64,000 nucleotides of DNA, taken from the NCBI GenBank assembly GCA_937141935.1, contig CAKZQS010000052.1:175199-239198 (forward strand), in the 5' to 3' direction. Shown here in pieces: positions 16,485 to 25,118 of the stretch. The notes beneath the pieces were generated by a model. It saw only the letters and a list, made by a program, of their open reading frames with translations, ran no database searches and was not told where the DNA came from. Both the position numbers and the translations under genes were made by a program. The DNA comes from an uncultured Ectothiorhodospiraceae bacterium (lineage in GTDB: Bacteria > Pseudomonadota > Gammaproteobacteria > Nevskiales > Oceanococcaceae). How positions within the stretch are numbered: position 1 is the stretch's first letter; every line of letters starts with the position of its first letter.

Positions 16485-17659
16485 GCAACCACCCCGCCTT
16501 CGTCGGCATGCCCATGAGCGCGCGCAACCGCGTGACCGAGGTGCTGGAAACCATCGACATGGTCGCGCAGATCAAGAACCCCGCGGTGGCGGTCAGCATG
16601 ACGCCCTCGGCGCTGCGCGGCCTGGTGCGCAAGGACGGCAAGCGCAAACCGCATGCGCAGATGCCGGCAAAGCACAGCACGCACTTCGACCTGCGCTACG
16701 AGCTGGGCTTCCCGGAAATGCTGGAGCTGTACCGGCGCGCCGTGGACAACCAGTGGGATGGCGACCGCGACCTGCCCTGGGACACCGACGTGGATCCGCT
16801 GCACCCGGACACGCCACTGATCGCGCCGGAATGGCAGCTGTATGGCGGGCTGGAACAGTTCGGCATCAAGCTGAACCAGCGCGAGGCGGCCGAGCTGGCC
16901 TACAGCCAGGCCACCTGGATGCTGTCGAACTTCATGCATGGCGAGCAGGGCGCGCTGTACGCCTCGGCGCAGGTCACCGAGTCGGTGCGCTGGCTGGACG
17001 GCAAGCTCTACGGGGCGACGCAGGTCATGGACGAGGCGCGGCACCTGGAGGTCTTCCACCGCTATCTCGATACCAAGCTGAACAAGATCTACAAGGTCAA
17101 CGACAACCTCTTCGTCATCATCGACGATCTGCTCACCGATTCGCGCTGGGACATCAAGTTCCTGGGGATGCAGATCATGGTCGAGGGCCTGGCGCTGGGC
17201 GCATTCGCCACGCTGCACAATTGGACCCGCGAGCCGCTGCTGCGGCAGCTGCTGAAGTACGTGATCCAGGACGAGGCGCGGCATGTGCACTACGGCGTGC
17301 TGGCCCTGCGCGACCACATCACCACGCAGCTCTCGCCGGCCGAGCGGCGCGAGCGGGAGGACTGGGCCTTCGAGGTCGCGGTGCTGATGCGCAACCGCTT
17401 CATGGCCCACGAGGTCTACGAGGAGTGGTTTGAGGGCACGATCACGCGCAAGCAGTGGAACGACTTCATGCTCAACGTGGAGTCGATGCGCTACTTCCGC
17501 CACACGATGTTCAAGCGGCTGGTGCCCAACCTGGAATACATCGGCCTGCTGTCGGATCGCATGCGCGCGCACTACGAGCAGGCGGGGATGCTGGAGTTCG
17601 TGGGGGGCAAGAACGCGACGCAGTTGTCGGGTGAGGAGATGGTGGCCGAACTCGAATAG
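16481..17659 (+). CDS. ferritin-like R2-type di-iron protein, putative oxygenase
   Basis: A 392-aa protein of the ferritin-like superfamily. The carboxylate-bridged di-iron ligands are visible twice: Glu in MHGEQGAL with E..H in MDEARHLEVF, then Glu in MVEGLALG with E..H in QDEARHVHYG. This 4 Glu/2 His set is that of ribonucleotide reductase R2, AurF-like N-oxygenases, R2-like ligand oxidases and bacterial multicomponent monooxygenases. The protein is longer than AurF and no Tyr radical claim is possible. Coupling to a flavin/[2Fe-2S] reductase suggests a two-component oxygenase. The substrate is unknown. Confidence 0.8.
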   Translation: MSNHPAFVGMPMSARNRVTEVLETIDMVAQIKNPAVAVSMTPSALRGLVRKDGKRKPHAQMPAKHSTHFDLRYELGFPEMLELYRRAVDNQWDGDRDLPWDTDVDPLHPDTPLIAPEWQLYGGLEQFGIKLNQREAAELAYSQATWMLSNFMHGEQGALYASAQVTESVRWLDGKLYGATQVMDEARHLEVFHRYLDTKLNKIYKVNDNLFVIIDDLLTDSRWDIKFLGMQIMVEGLALGAFATLHNWTREPLLRQLLKYVIQDEARHVHYGVLALRDHITTQLSPAERREREDWAFEVAVLMRNRFMAHEVYEEWFEGTITRKQWNDFMLNVESMRYFRHTMFKRLVPNLEYIGLLSDRMRAHYEQAGMLEFVGGKNATQLSGEEMVAELE

Positions 17660-17680
17660 GTTGGGCCTTCGCTGGCGCTG

Positions 17681-17710
17681 GCTATGGCTATGGCTATGGC
17701 TATGGCTATG
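17681..17710 (+). repeat. hexanucleotide tandem repeat (GCTATG)x5
   Basis: Five perfect copies of GCTATG lie 21 bp after the di-iron gene stop. They are non-coding as far as can be judged; such tracts are prone to slippage. Confidence 0.95.
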
Positions 17711-17719
17711 GCGCTTCGC

Positions 17720-17818
17720 GGTCTGGCCGCTCCGGCCGCCCAGGGACGTCTGGGGGCTCCTGCACTTCTCGGCGCCATCCATGGCGCCGAGACCCTGGTC
17801 GGCCGGAGCGGCCAGACC
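17720..17818. repeat. nested long inverted repeat element
   Basis: The outer arms 17720-17738 and 17800-17818 are perfect 19-bp inverted repeats; pairing continues to 17745/17793 after one mismatch (26 bp). The inner hairpin 17767-17778/17781-17792 has perfect 12-bp arms and a 2-nt loop. A 21-nt bulge (17746-17766) separates them. It sits in the 286-bp gap between two plus-strand genes and lacks a T-run, so it is more like a REP/MITE-type element than a plain terminator. Confidence 0.8.
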
Positions 17819-17945
17819 TGATAGGGAACAGCGGGGTTTTGGTCGCGTCGGCCTTGAGGTGGTGGTGTGGGGAGTGCTCGTGCGCCGGGGGCGCACATTG
17901 CGGGGCGACTTTGCGCTTTCATCCGGGCTGGGTAGCCTTGGCGCT

Positions 17946-18878
17946 ATGACGAATCACGCGACTCGCTGGACTTGCCGGTTCTTGCTGCCCGGGCTCTTGC
18001 TGGCGCTTGTGGCCTGCGGCGGCGGGGGGCGGCCGTTGCCGGCGGGGGCGGAGTTGTCGGTGTGCCCGGCGGAGCCGGGCGGGGGCGCTTTGCCGGCCAC
18101 GCCGCTGGCCGATTACGGCTGGGGGGCGGCCTTTGCCAGCGATGCGCTGGAGCATGGGCCGCTGCTGCCGCGCTGTACGGCAGGGGGCGGTGGCGTGCTG
18201 CGGGTGGCGACGCTGAACATCGCCGGGCTGCGTGACGCCAGCCTGGCGGACATGGCGCTGGCGCTGCGGGCGCTGGATGCCGATGTCATCGCGCTGCAGG
18301 AGGTCCGGGTCGGCGGTGACTACGGCCACCAGGCGGCGGACCTGGCGCGGGCGCTGGGCTATGCCTGGGTCTATGCGGCCGCGGCGGACTTGCCTTACAC
18401 CGGCGCCAGTCTGGGCAATGCGCTGCTGGCCCGTAATGGGCTGCTGGCGGTCGGGCGGATCGACCTGCGGGCCACGGGGCAGCTGGAGCCGCGGGTAGCC
18501 ACGCAGGCGCTGGCCTGCCTGGGAGGGCAGCCCGCGCGGCTGTTGAGCCTGCACCTGGACATCAACGAGGACAGCCCGCCGCAGCAGGCGCAGGCGCAGC
18601 AACTGGCGCAGGGCGTGGGCTGCGCCGTTGGCGAGGACCTGATGGTTCTGGGCGACTTCAATGCCGAAGTGGGCTCACAGACCCTCGCGCCGATCGAGGG
18701 GGTCGGCCTGCCCGATGTGGTGGCGCCCTACGACACGCAAAGCACCTACAGCACGGGCGACACGCGCATCGACCTGATCCTGGCCGATGCGCCGCTCGCC
18801 GCGCGGGTGCGCGGGGCGCGGGTCATCGAGACGGGGCTGAGCGACCACCGTGCGGTGCTGGTGGAACTGCAGCCCTGA
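17946..18878 (+). CDS. endonuclease/exonuclease/phosphatase-family lipoprotein
   Basis: A 310-aa protein with a lipoprotein signal (LLALVAC, Cys ~24) placing it in the envelope. The core from ~85 has the EEP fold landmarks: RVATLNIAGLRD, ALQEVRVGG (catalytic Glu), LLSLHLDIN, LGDFNAEVG, RIDLILA and the terminal SDHRAVLVEL. Family members cleave phosphodiesters or phosphomonoesters with Mg. Exported EEP proteins act on nucleic acids, sphingomyelin or phosphoinositides; which applies is unknown. Confidence 0.85.
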   Translation: MTNHATRWTCRFLLPGLLLALVACGGGGRPLPAGAELSVCPAEPGGGALPATPLADYGWGAAFASDALEHGPLLPRCTAGGGGVLRVATLNIAGLRDASLADMALALRALDADVIALQEVRVGGDYGHQAADLARALGYAWVYAAAADLPYTGASLGNALLARNGLLAVGRIDLRATGQLEPRVATQALACLGGQPARLLSLHLDINEDSPPQQAQAQQLAQGVGCAVGEDLMVLGDFNAEVGSQTLAPIEGVGLPDVVAPYDTQSTYSTGDTRIDLILADAPLAARVRGARVIETGLSDHRAVLVELQP

Positions 18879-18883
18879 GCCGG

Positions 18884-18922
18884 GCCTGAGACCGGCCTGA
18901 GACCGGCCTGAGACCGACCTGA
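18884..18922 (+). repeat. 11-bp tandem repeat (GCCTGAGACCG), about 3.5 copies
   Basis: Copies at 18884, 18895 and 18906 are identical, with a partial copy to 18922. They lie just after the EEP gene stop in the gap before the convergent pirin gene. Confidence 0.9.
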
Positions 18923-19018
18923 GGCGCGCCGTGCAGCGCCGCGCCGGGTGATTTCGCGCGCGGGGCTGGCGCCTTGCTGCCACCGCCCGGCCAGGCTTCG
19001 ACCCTAGGCCGGCCCCTG

Positions 19019-19933
19019 TCAGCCTGGCAGCGGGATGAACTCTTCGCTGTCGCCGGGCACGCGCGGGAAGCGGCCGCCGGCCCAGTCGCGCTTGGCCTGG
19101 GCAATGCGGTCGGGCCGTGAGGACACGAAGTTCCACTCGATGTAACGCCGGCCCACCGGCGCACCGCCGATGAGGGCAATGCGGGCCGCGGTGCGGGCGC
19201 GCAGCAGGGTGGCGGGCCCGGGGTGCAGCACGGCCAGCGCGTGCTCGGGCACGGCCTCGCCGTCGATCTGCGCGCTGCCGCGGGCCAGGTACACCGCGCG
19301 CTCGGGCGCCTCGGGCAGCACCAGGCTCTGGCCGGCGGCAAGCTCGGCCTCGACATAGAGCGTCGGCGCATAGGTGCGCACCGGCGAACGCAGGCCATAG
19401 GCCGTGCCCATCATCACCCGCAGCGGCACGCCGTTGACGCGGGTGCTGGGGATGTCGGCGGCGGGGTAGTGCAGGAACTCCGGCTCGGCCTCCTCGTCGT
19501 CGGCGGGCAGGGCCAGCCACAGTTGCAGGCCGTCGAGCCGGTGCGCTCGCGCGCGCTGCTGCGGCGTTTCGCGCTCGGAATGCACGATGCCGCGGCCGCA
19601 GACCATCAGGTTGATATCGCCGGGACGGATGGCCTGCTCGCTGCCCAGCGAGTCGCGATGCAGGATCTCGCCCTCGAAGAGGTAGGTCACCGTGGCCAGG
19701 CCGATGTGCGGGTGCGGCCGCACATCGATGCCCTGGCCCGCGGCGAAGTCGGCCGGGCCCATGTGGTCGAAAAAGATCCACGGGCCGACCATGCGTTGCT
19801 GCGCGGTGGGCAGCGCGCGGCGCACCGAAAAGCCGCCCAGCGGCTTCTCGCGCGGTTGCAACAGGCGGGCGATGGCGCCGCCGCTGGCGCCCTCGGGGCA
19901 GGCGCTGGTGGTGTCCGGGGCGAGGTTGCTCAT
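19019..19933 (-). CDS. pirin family protein
   Basis: A 304-aa bicupin. The N-terminal cupin holds the metal-binding pattern in FFDHMGPADF and RPHPHIGLATVTYLFEGE, with GRGIVHSE further on; the C-terminal cupin contains the short GNP-like turn and ends IEWNFVSSR. Pirins are Fe-dependent dioxygenase-fold proteins; some have quercetinase activity. The start ATG at 19933 matches the family start. It is divergent from the proline iminopeptidase gene. Confidence 0.92.
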   Translation of the reverse strand: MSNLAPDTTSACPEGASGGAIARLLQPREKPLGGFSVRRALPTAQQRMVGPWIFFDHMGPADFAAGQGIDVRPHPHIGLATVTYLFEGEILHRDSLGSEQAIRPGDINLMVCGRGIVHSERETPQQRARAHRLDGLQLWLALPADDEEAEPEFLHYPAADIPSTRVNGVPLRVMMGTAYGLRSPVRTYAPTLYVEAELAAGQSLVLPEAPERAVYLARGSAQIDGEAVPEHALAVLHPGPATLLRARTAARIALIGGAPVGRRYIEWNFVSSRPDRIAQAKRDWAGGRFPRVPGDSEEFIPLPG

Positions 19934-20046
19934 GGGCCGGCTCAGGCGATGGGCTTGCGCCCGTTGTAGCGGGCGCCCGCGGCGGGGGCAAGCCGGCCAC
20001 GCCCAGTTCTGCCACCATGCCCGCCACCCCCGTACAGGCCGCGCCG

Positions 20047-21006
20047 ATGTCCCAGACCGCGCTCTACCCCGAAATCGAACCCTATGCCACGCAGATGCTG
20101 GAGGTCGGCGACGGCCACACGCTCTACGTCGAGGAGTGCGGCAACCCGGAGGGCGAGCCGGTGGTGTTCCTGCATGGCGGTCCGGGCGGCGGCTGCACGC
20201 CGGAGGACCGGCGCTTTTTTGACCCGGCGCATTACCGCATCGTGCTCTTCGACCAGCGTGGCGCGGGGCGCTCGACGCCGCATGCGCACCTGGAGGCCAA
20301 CACCACCTGGCACCTGGTCGACGACATCGAGCGCATTCGCGGCGCGCTGGGCGTCGGCCGCTGGCTGGTCTTCGGCGGCTCCTGGGGCTCGACGCTGGCG
20401 CTGGCCTATGCGCAAAGCTACCCCAAGCAGGTGAGCGGGCTGATTCTGCGCGGCATCTTCACGCTGCGCCGGCGCGAGCTGGAGTGGTTCTACCAGGACG
20501 GCGCCTCGAGGCTCTTCCCGGACTTGTGGCAGGACTACCTGGCGCCGATCCCGCCGGCCGAGCGCGGCGACCTGATGGGCGCCTACTACCGGCGCCTGAC
20601 CGGCGACGATGCCCAGGCGCGGCAGCAGGCGGCGATCGCCTGGGCCGTGTGGGAGGGCAGTCTGAGCAAGCTGGCGCGCGACCCCAACCTGGTGCAGAAA
20701 TACGGCGGCGACAGCTTTGCGCTGGCCTTTGCCCGCATCGAGTGCCACTACTTCGTGCACGGCGGCTGGTTCGAACGCGACAACCAGCTGCTGCGCGAGG
20801 CGCGACGCCTGGCCGGCATTCCCGGCGTGATCGTGCAGGGGCGCTATGACGTGGTCTGCCCGGCCGAGACCGCCTGGCTGCTCAACCGCGCCTGGCCGGA
20901 GTCGCGCCTGGTGATGGTCGAGGACGCGGGCCACAACTCGCGCGAGGCCGGCATAGCCGCGGCGCTGGTGGAGGCGACCGACGCCTTTCGCCAGGGCGCC
21001 TATTAG
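20047..21006 (+). CDS. pip: proline iminopeptidase
   Basis: A 319-aa alpha/beta hydrolase of peptidase family S33. It shows LYPEIEPY at the N-terminus, the oxyanion loop HGGPGGG, FDQRGAGRSTPH, the nucleophile GGSWGS (Ser ~110), Asp in GRYDVVCP, and His in DAGHNSRE. It releases N-terminal proline from peptides in the cytoplasm. An in-frame ATG at 20017 would add ten residues; 20047 is preferred because the conserved N-terminus begins there. A strong bidirectional terminator follows. Confidence 0.94.
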   Translation: MSQTALYPEIEPYATQMLEVGDGHTLYVEECGNPEGEPVVFLHGGPGGGCTPEDRRFFDPAHYRIVLFDQRGAGRSTPHAHLEANTTWHLVDDIERIRGALGVGRWLVFGGSWGSTLALAYAQSYPKQVSGLILRGIFTLRRRELEWFYQDGASRLFPDLWQDYLAPIPPAERGDLMGAYYRRLTGDDAQARQQAAIAWAVWEGSLSKLARDPNLVQKYGGDSFALAFARIECHYFVHGGWFERDNQLLREARRLAGIPGVIVQGRYDVVCPAETAWLLNRAWPESRLVMVEDAGHNSREAGIAAALVEATDAFRQGAY

Positions 21007-21032
21007 TTCGGCGCGGCGCTCGCGGCAGGCAT

Positions 21033-21061
21033 AAAAAAACCCGGCCGAGGCCGGGTTTTTT
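21033..21061. terminator. bidirectional Rho-independent terminator
   Basis: A run of A, a CCCGGC/GCCGGG stem with a 4-nt loop, then a run of T. It serves both pip (+) and the convergent DUF1329 gene (-). Confidence 0.92.
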
Positions 21062-21074
21062 GTGGGCGGCGGCC

Positions 21075-22457
21075 TTAGCGGCGGCGGCCCTGGCGCGCGA
21101 TGCGCACCATGTTCTGCGTGCGGAAGTGGTTCTTGTCGAACTCGGCTTCCTCAAACAGCGGTTGCTCGTTGGACAGCTCCATGGCCAGGTAACGGCCGGA
21201 CTGCAGGTCGTACACGATGCCGCCGGCCGGGCCGATGCTCTTGAGCCAGGGCAGCATCACCGAGTGGTATTCCTGCACGCGCCAGAGCTGATCCCGCGCG
21301 TCGTAGATGTCCACCAGCGCGATGGTCCAGGAGTCCTCGTCCACGTAGAAGGTGCGGCGCTTGTAAATGTGGCTGGTGCCCTCGCGCAGGAAGGAATCCA
21401 CCACCCACACGCGGTGCAGTTCGTAGCGCAGGTTGTCCGGCACCATGTGCCGGGCCTGGGTCAGGTCGGCGTAGCTCTTGCGGTTGTCGACCAGCTCATA
21501 GGCGTTGTAGGGGATGTAGATCTCCTTCTTGCCCACCAGCTTCCAGTCATAACGGTCGGTGGCGCCGTTGAAGACATCGAGCTGGTCATTGGTGCGCAGG
21601 CCGTCCGAGCCGGTGCCCGGGTTGTCATAGGCGACGTTGGGGGCGCGGCGTACACGGCGCTGGCCGGGGTTGTACAGCCAGGCGCGGCGGGTATCCAGCA
21701 GCTGGTCCATCGTTTCGTGCACCAGCAGAATCTGCCCCGCGATGCGCGCCGGCGCCGTGGTCAGCTGCAGGAAGTAGGTCATCACGTTGTCCAGCTCTTC
21801 CGGCCGGGCATCCGGCAGGTTGTAGGTGAACAGCACGTCTTCCTGCAGGTGCAGCTCGGTGTAGTCGCCATTGGTCTGCACGGCGAGCTGCGTGTTGTAG
21901 CGCGTGATGGACTGGCCGCGGTAGCGCGTCTTGTGGTTCCAGATCACCTCCTGGCCACTGCCCGGGATCGGGAAGGGCACGCCGGTGATGGCGTTCACCA
22001 GCGACTCGCCGAAGTTTTCCAGGCGCGCGTCGGTGGCGTTCTTTTTGGTGGCCTCGTAGTAGAAGTCCGGCGCGTGGTAGCTGCGCACCGACTTGTACAC
22101 CGGCAGGCGGAAGGTGTCGTAGGTCTCGAGCATCGCGAGCTGGCCCACACTGAGCTTGTCGCGATATTCCTCGTAGTTGTTCTGGTCAATGACAAACAGC
22201 GGCCGCTGGTCGCCAATGCCGGGGTAGCTCTCCGGGTAACGGCGGCGCGCCTCGGGCACCGGCGTCCAGTCATAGCCCCCGTCCCACTCCGGAATCGCGA
22301 CGCTGGGGTCGGTCTTGCCGTTGCCCGCCTTTTCGGCGCCGGTGGGGGTGAGATCCTGGCCCAAGCGGGCGGCTTCTTCGGCGCTGACGGCCGCGTGCGC
22401 AGCCATGCCCGTGCACGCGAAAAACGCCACGGCGGCCTTGCAGACAAAATTGGTCAC
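21075..22457 (-). CDS. DUF1329 exported protein
   Basis: A 460-aa protein with a signal peptide (residues 1-22, ...GMAAHA). The mature protein fits DUF1329, a LolA/LolB-like fold, with WDGGYDWTPVP, many aromatic residues, and the typical YHAPDFYYEATKKNA and RRVWVVDSFLREGTSHIY-type strands. Family members sit in the periplasm and are usually encoded beside DUF1302 outer-membrane proteins and RND exporters, suggesting hydrophobic-molecule transfer. Here neither partner is adjacent. Translation starts at a GTG (22457) with GGAGA about 10 nt upstream. Confidence 0.9.
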   Translation of the reverse strand: MTNFVCKAAVAFFACTGMAAHAAVSAEEAARLGQDLTPTGAEKAGNGKTDPSVAIPEWDGGYDWTPVPEARRRYPESYPGIGDQRPLFVIDQNNYEEYRDKLSVGQLAMLETYDTFRLPVYKSVRSYHAPDFYYEATKKNATDARLENFGESLVNAITGVPFPIPGSGQEVIWNHKTRYRGQSITRYNTQLAVQTNGDYTELHLQEDVLFTYNLPDARPEELDNVMTYFLQLTTAPARIAGQILLVHETMDQLLDTRRAWLYNPGQRRVRRAPNVAYDNPGTGSDGLRTNDQLDVFNGATDRYDWKLVGKKEIYIPYNAYELVDNRKSYADLTQARHMVPDNLRYELHRVWVVDSFLREGTSHIYKRRTFYVDEDSWTIALVDIYDARDQLWRVQEYHSVMLPWLKSIGPAGGIVYDLQSGRYLAMELSNEQPLFEEAEFDKNHFRTQNMVRIARQGRRR

Positions 22458-22611
22458 GTTCCTGGTCTCCTCGTGGCCCTGCTATTGCTCTTCAAGGCAA
22501 CGCTTTGGGCCGATGCGTCGAACCCCTCGACGGCGCTACCTTAACACTGCCGTCAGGCCGGCGGAAGCCGCTGTGATCGCACGGCGGCAGGGCCCTTGCG
22601 GGGCCGGATGG

Positions 22612-22911
22612 CTAGTGCCCGAGCAGGTTGCGAACTTCGTTCCAGCCCTCGTCGTCATAGCCGCCGCCGTCGGTGTAGACGTGCAGATCCTCGTGGGCGA
22701 GATCCAGGGCGCCGTCGTAACCGCTGGGGCCGTTGGTAGGGCTGGCGCCTAGCTCCAGCCAGCCGTCGTGGTCCAGCTCGGCGACGCTGCCGTCGTAAAA
22801 CTGGATTTCGATCGTCTCGCTGGCAAAGTCCAGCGCGACCACCTCGAAGGGGTCGGATCCGACGCCTTGATACCAGGCGCCGACTTCGATGCCCTCGAAT
22901 ATGCCGATCAT
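22612..22911 (-). CDS. small acidic protein, DUF6763-like
   Basis: A 99-aa very acidic protein. The N-terminal part VGAWYQG..FEVVALD..ETIEIQFYDG..AELDHDGWLEL matches the pattern of the small gammaproteobacterial family DUF6763 as I remember it. No catalytic motif is seen and function is unknown. AGGAGGAG just upstream of the ATG at 22911 is a near-perfect ribosome binding site, and a good promoter lies 73 nt further up, so it is a real monocistronic gene. Confidence 0.75.
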   Translation of the reverse strand: MIGIFEGIEVGAWYQGVGSDPFEVVALDFASETIEIQFYDGSVAELDHDGWLELGASPTNGPSGYDGALDLAHEDLHVYTDGGGYDDEGWNEVRNLLGH

Positions 22912-22983
22912 GGGCCTGCTCCTCCTGACGGGGCCCGCCCGACACGGGGGCGTCGGGCAGGGGGTCTGTGGTGCTGCAATTCC

Positions 22984-23012
22984 GGTATACGCCGCGTGCA
23001 GCGCACATGCAA
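22984..23012 (-). promoter_or_regulatory. sigma70-like promoter of the DUF6763-like gene
   Basis: TTGCAT (23012-23007) and TATACC (22989-22984) are separated by exactly 17 bp on the minus strand, giving a leader of about 65 nt to the ATG at 22911. A GC hairpin with a T-rich loop lies just upstream (23035-23059). Confidence 0.55.
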
Positions 23013-23116
23013 GACCCCTGGCGGAAGCGCTTGAACCGCGGCGATTTTTCCGCCGCGGGTTGTGGTGCCGTCGTTGCTATCGCCGGCAACCAACTGATTA
23101 TGCGCGGCTTATGCGC

Positions 23117-24166
23117 TCAGGGCGCCGGGTTGGGCTGGCCCGCGTGAATGGTTTCGATCGCCTCCAGCAGGCTGGAATCCAGCGTCAGCGCGGCGCTGGC
23201 CAGGTTGGCCTCGAGCTGGTGCATCGTGGTGGCACCGATCAGGTTGCTGCGCAGGAAGGGGCGGCTGTTGATGTAGGCCAGCGCCATCTGCGCCGGGTCC
23301 AGATCCCGCTCGCGCGCCAGCGCGACATAGGCCCGGGTCGCGGCCTCGGCCTGGGCATTGGTGTAGCGGGCAAAACGGCTGAAGCGGGTCAGGCGGGCGC
23401 CCTCGGGGCGGGCGCCATCCAGGTACTTGCCGCTGAGCACACCGAAGGCGAGCGGCGAATAGGCCAGCAGGCCCACGTCCTCGCGGTGGGCGAACTCGGC
23501 CAGGCCGACCTCGTAGCTGCGGTTGAGCAGGCTGTAGGGGTTTTGCACAGACACGATGCGCGGCAGGCCCTGTTCGCGCGCCAGGCGCAGGTACTCGGCC
23601 ACGCCCCAGGGCGTTTCGTTGGACACGCCGATGTGGCGGATCTTGCCCTCCTGCTGCAGCGCGGCCAGCGCCTGCAGCGTTTCTTCGATGGGGATGCCGT
23701 CGTCACTGCCGGGGGTGTAACCGAGCTGGCCGAAGAAGTTGGTGCTGCGCTCCGGCCAGTGCACCTGGTAGAGGTCGATGCAGTCCAGGCGCAGGCGGCG
23801 CAGGCTGTCCTCGCAGGCTTGGCGGATCTGCGCGGCATCCAGCCGCGGGCCGCCGCGGATCCAGTCCATGTTGGTCGAGCGGCCGGTGACCTTGGTGGCG
23901 ATGACCAAGCCCTCGCTGCCGCCGCGGCGCGCCAACCAGTCGCCCAGAATCTCCTCGGTGCGGCCCTGGGTCTGCCCGCGGGGCGGCACCGGGTACATCT
24001 CGGCCGCATCGATCAGCGTCACGCCCGCCTCGGTGGCGCCGTCGAGCTGCACGAAGGCGTCCTCCGGCGTGTTCTGCTCCCCCCAGGTCATGGTTCCCAG
24101 GCCGATCAGGCTGACCTCGGGGCCAGCGGCTCCCAGGCGGCGGGTGGGCATCGACTGCGGGCTCAT
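23117..24166 (-). CDS. tas: NADP(H)-dependent aldo-keto reductase Tas
   Basis: A 349-aa TIM-barrel reductase closely following E. coli Tas: LGLGTMTWGEQNTPEDA, DAAEMYPVPPRG, ATKVTG, DLYQVHWPERSTNFFGQLGY, VSNETPWGV and QNPYSLLNRSYEVGLAE. The catalytic tetrad Asp/Tyr/Lys/His is present. Family knowledge: Tas was found as a suppressor of tyrosine auxotrophy under starvation; its physiological substrate is unsettled. ATGA overlap with the phosphoribulokinase stop places it last in the thiS operon. Confidence 0.93.
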   Translation of the reverse strand: MSPQSMPTRRLGAAGPEVSLIGLGTMTWGEQNTPEDAFVQLDGATEAGVTLIDAAEMYPVPPRGQTQGRTEEILGDWLARRGGSEGLVIATKVTGRSTNMDWIRGGPRLDAAQIRQACEDSLRRLRLDCIDLYQVHWPERSTNFFGQLGYTPGSDDGIPIEETLQALAALQQEGKIRHIGVSNETPWGVAEYLRLAREQGLPRIVSVQNPYSLLNRSYEVGLAEFAHREDVGLLAYSPLAFGVLSGKYLDGARPEGARLTRFSRFARYTNAQAEAATRAYVALARERDLDPAQMALAYINSRPFLRSNLIGATTMHQLEANLASAALTLDSSLLEAIETIHAGQPNPAP

Positions 24167-25116
24167 GCGGGAGGCTCCTGTGCGGGGGGGATGGGGGGCG
24201 CCGCGACCGCGGCCTCGGCCTCGGCCTCGGCCTCGGCGCGCAGCAGTGCGCGGCGACGGTCGAGCAGGCCGGCGACCACGGCGCGCAGCACCAGCTCCAT
24301 GGCCAGCGCACCGTTGGCACCGGGCACCACCAGGGTGTTGGGCCGCGAGGTCCAGGCGCCGCTGACCATCGACAGCACATAGGGCAGATCCACCGGCACG
24401 GCCGAGGGCCGGGCGACGCGGATCACCATCATGCTTTCCTCGGCGGTGGGGATGCCCTGCGCCGCGAAGGGGTTCGAGGTATCGACCAGCGGCACCCGCT
24501 GGAAGTTGATGTGGGTGCGCGAGAACTGCGGGATGATGTAATTCACATAGTCCGGCATGCGCCGCAGGATGGTGCGCGAGATGTCCTCGGCGCTGTGGCC
24601 GCGCTCTTCCATGTCGCGGCGGATCTTCTGCACCCACTCCAGGTTGATGGTCGGCGTCATGCCGATCAGCAGGTCCACATGCTGGGCGATGTTGTGGTTT
24701 TCGGTCACCACGCCGCCATGCAGGCCCTCATAGAGCAGCACGTCGGTCTGCGCCGGCAGCGGCGCCCAGGGCGTGAAGGTGCCCACCTCGCCGCCGTGCT
24801 CGGCGGCCTCTTCCACGCTGTGCAGGTAATGACGGCTGTGGCCGCTGCCCTGGCGGCCGTATTCCTCGAACAGCGCCTCCAGGCGGTCGAAATGGTTGGC
24901 GGCCGGGCCGAAGTGGCTGAAGTTCTCGCCGCGGATCTTGGCCCGCTGGATGCCGGCCTGCATCTGCGCCCGGTCATAGGCGTGGAAGGCATCGCCGTCG
25001 ACGTAGGCGGCCTTGGCGCCAAGCAGCGCGAAGAGCTGCTCAAAGACCTTGCGCGCCGTGCTCGTCCCCGCCCCCGAGGAGCCGGTCACCGCAATGATCG
25101 GGTGGCGCGTGGACAT
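24163..25116 (-). CDS. prkB: phosphoribulokinase (PrkB-like)
   Basis: A 317-aa P-loop kinase. Walker A is GSSGAGTS (residues ~11-18); GDAFHAYDRAQM and LLYEGLHGG follow, then VDTSNPFAAQGIPTAEES and WTSRPNTLVVPG, as in E. coli PrkB. It would phosphorylate ribulose-5-phosphate to RuBP, but no RuBisCO gene is in view and E. coli-type homologues exist in non-autotrophs. The C-terminal ~25 residues are an Ala/Glu/Pro tail encoded by GGCCTC repeats. It starts 2 bp after the trmB stop. Confidence 0.9.
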   Translation of the reverse strand: MSTRHPIIAVTGSSGAGTSTARKVFEQLFALLGAKAAYVDGDAFHAYDRAQMQAGIQRAKIRGENFSHFGPAANHFDRLEALFEEYGRQGSGHSRHYLHSVEEAAEHGGEVGTFTPWAPLPAQTDVLLYEGLHGGVVTENHNIAQHVDLLIGMTPTINLEWVQKIRRDMEERGHSAEDISRTILRRMPDYVNYIIPQFSRTHINFQRVPLVDTSNPFAAQGIPTAEESMMVIRVARPSAVPVDLPYVLSMVSGAWTSRPNTLVVPGANGALAMELVLRAVVAGLLDRRRALLRAEAEAEAEAAVAAPPIPPAQEPPA

Positions 25117-25118
25117 GC

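Noticed and set aside
17720..17818. Rho-independent terminator or integron attC site
   Set aside because: There is no T-run after the stem, and the arms lack the RYYYAAC/GTTRRRY core sites of attC.
24163..25116. Phosphoribulokinase as evidence for autotrophy
   Set aside because: The protein is of the PrkB type found in heterotrophs such as E. coli, and no RuBisCO or other Calvin-cycle marker is in the window.
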